This document shows positions 13,368-19,458 of a stretch of 19,458 nucleotides of DNA, in pieces. Position 1 is the first letter of the stretch, and each line of letters opens with the position of its first letter. A program made the translations under genes and the position numbers. Where the stretch lies: NCBI GenBank assembly GCA_964657885.1, contig CAZZWO010000034.1:1-19458 (forward strand). Reading direction: 5' to 3'. The stretch is from BOG-908 sp964657885 (GTDB taxonomy: Bacteria > Pseudomonadota > Alphaproteobacteria > Acetobacterales > Acetobacteraceae). Under the pieces are notes generated by a model. That model did no database searches, had not been told where the DNA came from, and saw only the letters and a program-made list of their open reading frames with translations.

Positions 13368-14369
13368 ATGCGCAGGCGGCTTTTGCATTACGAGGTGGTA
13401 GCGCGGCGCGACGGTCCGCTCGACATCGTGGCGCCCGACGATTTCGTTCTGGAGTGGACCAGCTCGGCCGAGGTTGGAACGCTTCCCAGCAACACGCTGG
13501 CGTATTGCGCGGATTTCGCCAGCGAACGCGTGCTGTTCACCTGCCACGCCGCCGGCGATATGGCCGCACTGTTTTCCGCACCGTTCCTGTTCATCGAGCA
13601 GTTGCGACTCGCCTTCCAGGTGATCGCCGTGCCCTTCGAGCGGCTCGATGAGTTGGAGCCGGACGCGCCGGCAACCCAACCCGTGTTCGTCTTCTCGCCG
13701 GGTCGTACCGGCTCCACCCTGCTGGCGCGCGTGCTGGGGGCAGCCGGGCTCGCCTGCGCATCGGAGCCGGACATGCTGACGCAGGTTGCCTGGATGGGCC
13801 GGCTAAACCGGTTGCGGCTTCCCGGCGCCGAGGCGCTGCTGGCCGGCGCCTGCGTCAGCGCCCTGGGCCGTGCGCTCGGGCCCGGCGCCTTCATCAAGCT
13901 GCGCAGCCAGTGCAACGAACGGCCGCTTGCGATGATCGAAGCGACGCCCGGCTGCCGCGTCATCTTCATGCTGCGCGGCATGACCGGCTGGGCGCTCTCG
14001 AGACACCGGGTGTTTCAGGAGCCGCCGCAATCGGTGGCGGCGGTGCTACGGCAGGCGATGGACTCGCTCGACAAGCTGGCGGGGGCAGGGGTGACGTTCG
14101 ACGTGCTGTGGTTCGAGACCCTCGCCGCCGACCCGGAAGCGGCGCTGCGCATCTGCGCGCCCGGCCGCAAGGTGAGCCGGCGGCGTCTGGCGCGGGTTAT
14201 GGCCGCCGATTCGCAGGAGGGCACGGTGCTCGCCCGGTCGCTGGTGCACGGACTGCCCGTCCAGGACGGGTTCATGGCTGCGTTCGCGGAAGCCTGGGAC
14301 GAAGCTCGGGCCGGTGCCGTGTGGAGCGACCAGACCGAAAGCCTGCTGGCGGAGATGTGGGCCGGCTGA
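13368..14369 (+). CDS. Sulfotransferase family protein
   Basis: A 333-aa protein expected to move a sulfuryl group from PAPS to an unknown acceptor. The PAPS 5'-phosphosulfate loop is VFVFSPGRTGSTLLAR (106-121), followed by GLACASEPD as in bacterial sulfotransferases that recognise the RTGST pattern. A 3'-phosphate-binding stretch probably corresponds to CRVIFMLRGMTGWALSRHR. Residues 1-100 are less conserved and match no domain I know. There is no signal peptide or membrane span, so it acts in the cytoplasm. AGGAG at 13358-13362 is five bases before the ATG. The open frame runs back to 12432, but that part is the reverse side of the transporter gene. No PAPS-making genes or glycan cluster are nearby. 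Family call good, substrate unknown. Confidence 0.75.
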   Translation: MRRRLLHYEVVARRDGPLDIVAPDDFVLEWTSSAEVGTLPSNTLAYCADFASERVLFTCHAAGDMAALFSAPFLFIEQLRLAFQVIAVPFERLDELEPDAPATQPVFVFSPGRTGSTLLARVLGAAGLACASEPDMLTQVAWMGRLNRLRLPGAEALLAGACVSALGRALGPGAFIKLRSQCNERPLAMIEATPGCRVIFMLRGMTGWALSRHRVFQEPPQSVAAVLRQAMDSLDKLAGAGVTFDVLWFETLAADPEAALRICAPGRKVSRRRLARVMAADSQEGTVLARSLVHGLPVQDGFMAAFAEAWDEARAGAVWSDQTESLLAEMWAG

Positions 14370-14426
14370 CGTGCCCCCCCGCCCCCGCATGTCAGGCGGG
14401 TGTTCTTGACACTTGCACAGCCGACA

Positions 14427-14499
14427 GACGGGTTCTAAGGCGCGCGTCGGGTCACGCCCCCCCACCGGGGCGCTTCTCTTCTGAAAGGGAGGGCTGCAC
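14427..14499 (+). promoter_or_regulatory. serC leader RNA with RBS-covering hairpin
   Basis: Two neighbouring hairpins precede serC. The first pairs CGCCCC (14455-14460) with GGGGCG (14467-14472). The second pairs CTTCTCTT (14473-14480) with AAGGGAGG (14485-14492) across the loop CTGA: 8 bp with two G-U pairs. It encloses the whole Shine-Dalgarno sequence, six or seven bases before the ATG. A weaker GACG/CGTC pairing (14427-14430 with 14445-14448) may add a third stem. Position, host group and layout agree with the serC RNA motif described upstream of serC in alphaproteobacteria, whose ligand I believe is not established. TTGACA at 14406-14411 may be the -35 box, but no good -10 is seen. Confidence 0.65.
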
Positions 14500-15678
14500 A
14501 TGTCGCTCGCCGGCAAACCGAACACGATTCCACAAAATCCTCAGTTCTCATCAGGTCCCTGCGCCAAACGGCCAGGCTGGTCGCTGAACGCGCTGTCGTC
14601 TGCACAGCTTGGCCGCAGCCATCGCGCGACGGCGCCGAAGGTCGCGTTGAACGAGGTGATTACCCGCTCACGCAACGTTCTGGGGCTGCCGGCGGATTGG
14701 AAACTGGGCATCATGCCGGGCTCCGACACCGGTGCTTTCGAGGCGGCGATGTGGTCGCTGCTCGGCGCGCGCGGCACCGATGTTCTGTCGTTCGAGAGCT
14801 TTTCCGAAGGCTGGGCGACGGACGCGATGAAGCAGCTGAAGATCGACGCCCGCGTTTTAAGCGCGCCGTATGGTTCCTTGCCCGACATTGCGAAGATCGA
14901 TTTCACCCGTGACGTCGTGCTGTGCTGGAACGGCACGACCAGCGGCGTCCGGCTGCCGGATGGCGACTTCATCCCGGCGGATCGCGAGGGTCTGGTGCTG
15001 TGCGATGCGACATCGGCCGCGTTCGCCATGCGCCTGCCCTACGACAAGCTCGATGTGGTCACCTGGTCCTGGCAGAAGGTGCTCGGCGGCGAGGCGGCGC
15101 ACGGCATGCTGGCGCTGTCGCCGCGCGCGGTTGCGAGGCTGGAAAGCTATAAGCCGGCCTGGCCGTTGCCGAAGATCTTCCGGCTGACCAAAGGCGGCAA
15201 GTTGATCGACGGCATCTTCGCCGGCGAAACCATCAACACGCCATCGATGCTATGCGTCGAGGATGCGCTGGACGGCTTGCGCTGGGCGGAGCAGGTGGGC
15301 GGCCTGGACGCGCTGATCGCCCGCAGCGAAGCCAACCTTGCTGCCATATCAAGCTGGGTTGCCCGGAGCGACTGGGCGGCGTTCCTGGCCGAAGACGTCG
15401 GCAGCCGCTCCAGCACGTCGGTCTGCCTGAAGATCGTGGCGCCCTGGTTCACCGCGCTCGGCGCCGATGCCCAGGCGGCGGCGGCAAAAAGGCTCGCATC
15501 GCTGCTGGAGAAGGAAGGCGTGGCGTTCGACATCGGGGCTTACCGCGATGCACCGCCGGGTTTGCGGATCTGGGCCGGCGCAACGGTCGAGACGAGCGAC
15601 ATCGAGGCGTTGCTGCCGTGGCTGGACTGGGCCGCCAACCAGGTTCGGGCCGAACATTCCAGCCTGGCCGCGGAGTAG
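14500..15678 (+). CDS. serC: Phosphoserine aminotransferase
   Basis: A 392-aa pyridoxal-phosphate enzyme that transaminates 3-phosphohydroxypyruvate with glutamate to phosphoserine, the second step of serine synthesis; it also serves pyridoxine synthesis in many bacteria. The N-terminal NPQFSSGPCAKRPGWSL and the substrate-binding GRSHRATAPK mark the alphaproteobacterial/methanogen-like SerC type. GIMPGSDTGAFEAAMWSLLG and LVLCDATSAAFAM belong to the cofactor pocket. The Schiff-base lysine is K193 in TWSWQKVLGGEAAHG. Length is normal. ATG 14500 follows a strong AAGGGAGGG site that is hidden in the leader hairpin. serA follows after five bases, so the two are one operon. Confidence 0.95.
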   Translation: MSLAGKPNTIPQNPQFSSGPCAKRPGWSLNALSSAQLGRSHRATAPKVALNEVITRSRNVLGLPADWKLGIMPGSDTGAFEAAMWSLLGARGTDVLSFESFSEGWATDAMKQLKIDARVLSAPYGSLPDIAKIDFTRDVVLCWNGTTSGVRLPDGDFIPADREGLVLCDATSAAFAMRLPYDKLDVVTWSWQKVLGGEAAHGMLALSPRAVARLESYKPAWPLPKIFRLTKGGKLIDGIFAGETINTPSMLCVEDALDGLRWAEQVGGLDALIARSEANLAAISSWVARSDWAAFLAEDVGSRSSTSVCLKIVAPWFTALGADAQAAAAKRLASLLEKEGVAFDIGAYRDAPPGLRIWAGATVETSDIEALLPWLDWAANQVRAEHSSLAAE

Positions 15679-15683
15679 CATCG

Positions 15684-17270
15684 ATGCCGAAAGTACTAAT
15701 CTCCGACAAGCTTTCCGCCGAAGCGGTCAACATCTTCCGGAACCGCGGCATCGACGTGGACGTCAAGACCGGGCTGACACCGCCCGAGTTGCGGGAGATC
15801 ATCGGCGCCTATGACGGGCTGGCGATCCGGTCCGCCACCAAGGTGACGCGCGAGTTGCTCGATGTCGCCACGAACTTGAAGGTGGTGGGCCGCGCAGGCA
15901 TCGGGGTGGACAATGTCGACCTGAAATCGGCGACCGCGCGCGGCGTCATAGTCATGAACACGCCGCACGGCAATTCCATCACCACGGCCGAGCACGCCAT
16001 CGCCATGATGTTCGCGCTGGCCAGGCAAATCCCCGAAGCGACCGCATCGACAAAGGCGGGCAAGTGGGAGAAGAACCGCTTCATGGGCACCGAGCTGACG
16101 GGAAAGGTGCTCGGCCTGATCGGAGCGGGAAACATCGGCTCCATCGTGGCCGACCGTGCGCACGGGTTGCACATGCGCGTTGTTGCGTACGACCCGTTCC
16201 TGTCGGAAAAGCGTGCGCTGGACATGGGTGTCGAAAAGCTCGATCTGGACGAGCTGCTCGCGCGCGCCGATTTCATCACCCTGCACACGCCGATGACGGA
16301 AGCCACGCGCAACATCCTGTCCGGTGAAGCTTTGGCGAAATGCAAACGTGGCGTGCGGATCGTGAACTGTGCGCGCGGCGGGCTGATCGACGAAGCGGCA
16401 TTGGCCGAAGCGATCATTTCCGGGCAGGTGGGCGGCGCGGCACTCGACGTGTTCGAGACGGAGCCTGCCAAGGAAAGCCCGCTGTTCGGCCTGGAGAACG
16501 TGGTCTGCACACCGCATCTCGGCGCTTCCACCAACGAGGCGCAGGAGAACGTGGCACTGCAGGTCGCCGAGCAGATGAGCGACTTCCTGCTGACAGGCGC
16601 TGTCACGAACGCGATCAACACCGCATCCGTAAGCGCCGAGGATGCGCCAAGGCTGCGGCCGTACATGGAACTGGTGCAGTTCCTCGGCGCGTTCGCGGGG
16701 CAGATGACGCTGGCGCAGGATGGGGTGATCCGCAAGATCGCGATCGACTACGAGGGCGCGGTCGCGTCGCTGAACCAGAAGCCGTTGACCGCCGCGGCCT
16801 TGGCAGGGCTGCTGACACCGGTGCTGTCGGGCGTCAACATGGTGAACGCACCGGTTGCGGCCCGCGAGCACGGCATCGACGTTTCGGAGACTGCCCATGA
16901 CAGGCCTAGCGAATACCAGACGCTGGTGCGTATCACCGTCACCACCGACTGTGGCACGCGCGCCGTCGCCGGCACGCTGTTCGCAGGCAACAAGCCGCGG
17001 CTGGTCGAGATCAAGGGGATCAAGGTGGAAGCCGACTTCGCGGCGCACATGCTCTACGTGACCAACAAGGACAAGCCCGGCTTCATCGGGCGCTTCGGCG
17101 AGACGTTGTCGAAGCACGGCATCAACATCGCCACCTTCCATCTTGGCCGCGCCGCGCAGGGCGGCGATGCGATTTGCCTGGTGTCGGTGGACGAGGATGT
17201 CAGCGAAACGGTGCTGGCAGAAGTGCGTGCATTACCCCTGGTCGTGCAGGCGACCGCGCTGGCGTTCTGA
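15684..17270 (+). CDS. serA: D-3-phosphoglycerate dehydrogenase
   Basis: A 528-aa enzyme that oxidises 3-phosphoglycerate with NAD to 3-phosphohydroxypyruvate, the entry step of serine synthesis. The NAD site is GLIGAGNIGS (GAGNIG at 147-152). The catalytic trio is R231 (NCARGG), E260 (FETEP) and H278 (TPHLGAST). After the catalytic part it has the extra intervening domain (about 318-450) and a C-terminal ACT domain (about 455-528, with LYVTNKDKPGFIGRFGETL), so it is the long SerA form and may be controlled by serine. ATG 15684 lies five bases after serC with GCGGAG eight bases before it. It ends 29 bases before the convergent protease gene, with no clear terminator between. Confidence 0.97.
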   Translation: MPKVLISDKLSAEAVNIFRNRGIDVDVKTGLTPPELREIIGAYDGLAIRSATKVTRELLDVATNLKVVGRAGIGVDNVDLKSATARGVIVMNTPHGNSITTAEHAIAMMFALARQIPEATASTKAGKWEKNRFMGTELTGKVLGLIGAGNIGSIVADRAHGLHMRVVAYDPFLSEKRALDMGVEKLDLDELLARADFITLHTPMTEATRNILSGEALAKCKRGVRIVNCARGGLIDEAALAEAIISGQVGGAALDVFETEPAKESPLFGLENVVCTPHLGASTNEAQENVALQVAEQMSDFLLTGAVTNAINTASVSAEDAPRLRPYMELVQFLGAFAGQMTLAQDGVIRKIAIDYEGAVASLNQKPLTAAALAGLLTPVLSGVNMVNAPVAAREHGIDVSETAHDRPSEYQTLVRITVTTDCGTRAVAGTLFAGNKPRLVEIKGIKVEADFAAHMLYVTNKDKPGFIGRFGETLSKHGINIATFHLGRAAQGGDAICLVSVDEDVSETVLAEVRALPLVVQATALAF

Positions 17271-17299
17271 TCGCTAGGCGCTCCGGAAACGGCCTCTCG

Positions 17300-18271
17300 T
17301 CAGACCGGTGCTGGCGAGGGGCGCGACGGATACTGCATGATGACGGTGCGTGACGAGAACGACAGCCACACGTGAACGCGGGTCAGAAAGTCCAGCCCGA
17401 GGAGCATGTCGGCTTCGTCCATCGTATGCTGGTCGATGATCTCGACAGGCATGTTGCGCACCGTCAGGTCGCCGACGGTGACCGGTGCCATGACGTGCCG
17501 GACCACCTCCGGCGCGCGTGGTCCGATACCACCCACGCGATAATGCGGGTCCGACTTCAAGTCCGCGAGCACGAGGCCGAGCCTCCGGGCGGCGTTGCGA
17601 AAGATACCGGTATGCGAGGCACCGCTGTCGATCAACGCGGTCAAGTCCTTGCCGTCGATGGTGACCTTGATCATGGGGCGTGGATCCTCGCGTCCCAACA
17701 CAACCATCGGGGTTGCGAACAGGTCGCCATCCAGCGCGGCGGCCGGCGAGTGGCAGCCCTTCAGCGCGCTGAACAGGATGGCTTTGTGTTCGCGGACATC
17801 CAGATCGATGTCGTAGGCCGCGAGGAAGTCGTCGCCCAGAAGCCCGTCTGCCTCGGCGTCACCGTGGGTCAGGTCCATGACCGTGGCGTGCAGTCTCAGG
17901 TTCGTGCCGTGCAGCGTCCCGATCTGAAAGGTTTGTGCGTAGAAGTCGAAGCTCTCCCGAATGCCGCCGATGCCTTGGACTTCGCCCGAGAGGCTGGTGC
18001 CGATCGCCAGGCGTTTCGTGGCGGCCCTCGTCAGCGCGGTGCCCTCGCTGCCGGTGTCCACCAGCATTTCCATTGTGTGGCCATTCAGGATGGCTGGCGT
18101 GTAGAACTCACCCCGATCGAAGGTGAGTGGCAGTTCAGTCGCGCGCCCCATTGTGCATTTGCCGGGTGGATCGGAGGCGCAGCCGGCCAGCAACCAACAC
18201 AAGCCGGCCGCTGCGCAAAGCCAGCGCCGGGCGTGTCGAGCTGGATGTTGGCCGGCCGGACCATTCCGCAT
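17300..18271 (-). CDS. Lipoprotein with two retropepsin-like domains
   Basis: A 323-aa protein with a lipoprotein signal (hydrophobic 17-30, lipobox LLAGC, lipid cysteine C31), so it is probably anchored in the outer or inner membrane facing the periplasm. Two aspartyl-protease domains of the retropepsin type follow. Domain 1 has the active-site VDTGSEGT (D72) and the later ADGLLGDDFL; domain 2 has IDSGASHT (D215) and ADMLLGLDFL. Retropepsins work as dimers with one Asp per subunit, so two domains in one chain could make a complete active site, a pepsin-like plan. The substrate is unknown. The ATG lies five bases after the stop of the acyl-CoA dehydrogenase gene, with GAGGG almost touching it, so expression probably depends on that gene. 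Domain assignment is by motifs; protease activity is inferred. Confidence 0.78.
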   Translation of the reverse strand: MRNGPAGQHPARHARRWLCAAAGLCWLLAGCASDPPGKCTMGRATELPLTFDRGEFYTPAILNGHTMEMLVDTGSEGTALTRAATKRLAIGTSLSGEVQGIGGIRESFDFYAQTFQIGTLHGTNLRLHATVMDLTHGDAEADGLLGDDFLAAYDIDLDVREHKAILFSALKGCHSPAAALDGDLFATPMVVLGREDPRPMIKVTIDGKDLTALIDSGASHTGIFRNAARRLGLVLADLKSDPHYRVGGIGPRAPEVVRHVMAPVTVGDLTVRNMPVEIIDQHTMDEADMLLGLDFLTRVHVWLSFSSRTVIMQYPSRPSPAPV

Positions 18272-18276
18272 GGCCC

Positions 18277-19458
18277 TCAGTTATACTTGCCGAGCTCCAG
18301 CCTGCCAATCTGATTCCGGTGGACCTCGTCCGGCCCGTCGGCAAATCGCAAGGTGCGTGATGACGCATAATGGTATGCAAGATGGAAGTCCTGGCTGACA
18401 CCGCCGCCGCCATGCACCTGCATCGCCCAGTCGATCACCTGGCACGCCATGCTTGGCGCCACCACCTTGATCATGGCGATTTCCGCGCGCGCCGCCTTGT
18501 TGCCGACGGTGTCCATCATGTGTGCGGCTTTCAGCGTCAGCAACCGGGCCTGTTCGATCATGCAACGGGCTTCGGCAATGCGTTCCAGCGTGACCGTCTG
18601 CTCGGAGATGGGCTTGCCGAACGCAACGCGCGATTTGGCGCGTTTGCACATGGATTCCAGTGCCCGTTCGGCCTTGCCGATCAGCCGCATGCAGTGGTGA
18701 ATGCGTCCCGGGCCAAGGCGTCCTTGCGCAATCTCAAAGCCGCGTCCTTCGCCCAGCAGTATGTTGCTGACCGGTACGCGCACGTTGCGGAAATCGACTT
18801 CCATGTGTCCGTGCGGCGCGTCGTCGTAGCCGAACACGGTCAGCGGCCGCATGACGTCCACGCCTGCTGTGTCGCGCGGGACCAGGATCATGGATTGTTG
18901 TGAGTGGCGCGGCGCTTTCGGGTCGGTCTTGCCCATGAAGATGAGCAGTTTGCAGCGTGGGTCGCCGCCGCCGCTGGTCCACCATTTACGCCCATTGATG
19001 ACGTATTCGTCACCCTGCCGCTCGATGGTGCTTTCGATGTTGGTGGCGTCCGACGATGCGACGCCTGGTTCGGTCATGGCGAAGGCCGACCGGATCTTGC
19101 CTTCCAGCAGCGGCTCCAGCCACTCCTGCTTCTGGGCGTCGGTTCCGTAGCGTTCGATGGTTTCCATGTTGCCGGTATCGGGCGCTGAGCAATTGAACAC
19201 CTCGGACGCCCATTCAACCCGACCCATGATTTCGGCCAGCGGTGCGTATTCGATGTTCTTCAGGCCGGCACCCCGGTCCGAGTCCGGCAGGAACAGGTTC
19301 CACAGCCCGGCCTCGCGCGCTTTGGGTTTCAACTCCTCCAGCATGGCAACCGGCACCCACCGATCGCCGGTAGCGACCTCCTGATGAAAGCGCTCCTCAT
19401 TCGGATAAATATGCGCGTCCATAAAAGCGCCAACGCGCTCCTGATACTCCCGCGTCTT
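18277..19458 (-). CDS. Acyl-CoA dehydrogenase, 5' end outside window
   Basis: At least 393 aa of an FAD enzyme that introduces the trans-2 double bond into an acyl-CoA thioester and passes electrons to ETF. The flavin/substrate stretch is AFAMTEPGVASSDATNI, then INGRKWWTSGGGDPRCKLLI. The C-terminal helical domain has GLGPGRIHHCMRLIG-like sequence (read as GRLGPGRIHHCMRLIG), RVAFGKPISEQ, MQVHGGGGVSQD and LRFADGPDEVHRNQIGRLE. That last motif and the overall pattern place it with ACAD10/ACAD11-like dehydrogenases. The frame is open to the window edge, and KTREYQERVGAFMDAHIYPNE-type family sequence continues past the internal ATG at 19422, so that ATG is not the start. Where many family members have the catalytic Glu near the C-terminus (YEG), this one has ADG. 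The lipoprotein gene follows five bases after its stop. Confidence 0.92.
   Translation of the reverse strand, partial: KTREYQERVGAFMDAHIYPNEERFHQEVATGDRWVPVAMLEELKPKAREAGLWNLFLPDSDRGAGLKNIEYAPLAEIMGRVEWASEVFNCSAPDTGNMETIERYGTDAQKQEWLEPLLEGKIRSAFAMTEPGVASSDATNIESTIERQGDEYVINGRKWWTSGGGDPRCKLLIFMGKTDPKAPRHSQQSMILVPRDTAGVDVMRPLTVFGYDDAPHGHMEVDFRNVRVPVSNILLGEGRGFEIAQGRLGPGRIHHCMRLIGKAERALESMCKRAKSRVAFGKPISEQTVTLERIAEARCMIEQARLLTLKAAHMMDTVGNKAARAEIAMIKVVAPSMACQVIDWAMQVHGGGGVSQDFHLAYHYASSRTLRFADGPDEVHRNQIGRLELGKYN

Noticed and set aside
13236..13679. N-terminal extension of the transporter
   Set aside because: It overlaps the sulfotransferase gene on the other strand. The ATG at 13235 has a ribosome binding site and matches the family start.
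15696..17141. 481-codon open frame on the - strand
   Set aside because: It mirrors serA exactly and is explained by the codon usage of that gene.
1..19458. CRISPR array, transposase, integrase or defence genes
   Set aside because: No regularly spaced repeats and no reading frame with motifs of these families was seen anywhere in the window.

Overview
The window looks like chromosomal DNA of a GC-rich alphaproteobacterium, most likely of the Rhodospirillales/Acetobacteraceae type. The reasons are the high G+C coding style, the gene order isoaspartyl-methyltransferase-like / tolC / popZ-like (DUF2497) / valS that recurs in alphaproteobacteria, an alphaproteobacterial-type SerC followed directly by SerA, and what looks like a serC leader RNA in front of serC. 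No species name can be given from sequence reading alone.

Layout. Positions 1-145: a structured non-coding end followed by a good intrinsic terminator. 146-1224: a membrane-anchored slipin (SPFH protein) and a very small two-helix membrane protein. 1300-2290: a visibly AT-richer accessory patch with a possible 30-aa peptide, an orphan 97-aa gene, a small secreted protein of Rap1a/HdeA-like layout, an intact tRNA-Cys(GCA), and a decayed second tRNA-Cys copy. 2429-8190: the envelope/translation block, with the methyltransferase-like protein, the outer-membrane efflux protein TolC, the polar organiser PopZ-like protein and valyl-tRNA synthetase, all on the + strand. 8461-11539: a six-helix membrane diguanylate cyclase with a GGEEF site, then an unusual TonB-like protein with an N-terminal cysteine cluster, a long Ala/Pro linker and two C-terminal TonB-type domains. 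11625-14369: a divergent pair, an OFA-type major facilitator transporter (-) and a PAPS-type sulfotransferase (+). 14427-17270: serC leader, serC and serA, the first two enzymes of serine synthesis in one transcription unit. 17300-19458 (-): an acyl-CoA dehydrogenase cut by the window end, followed five bases later by a lipoprotein with two retropepsin-like domains.

How parts work together. SerA oxidises 3-phosphoglycerate and SerC transaminates the product. The pair probably shares one promoter, and serC translation appears to be gated by a hairpin that covers its ribosome binding site. TolC and the PopZ-like protein are packed closely enough to be translationally coupled. The acyl-CoA dehydrogenase and the double-aspartyl-protease lipoprotein appear to form an operon with no obvious functional link.

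Most of the window is ordinary housekeeping sequence. The parts most worth a second look are the tRNA-Cys patch (a decayed tRNA twin and a secreted-protein gene starting six bases after the tRNA CCA end), the serC leader, and the TonB-like gene with its tandem C-terminal domains and an internal 16-bp perfect palindrome. I do not see a convincing defence system, CRISPR array, transposase or prophage core.
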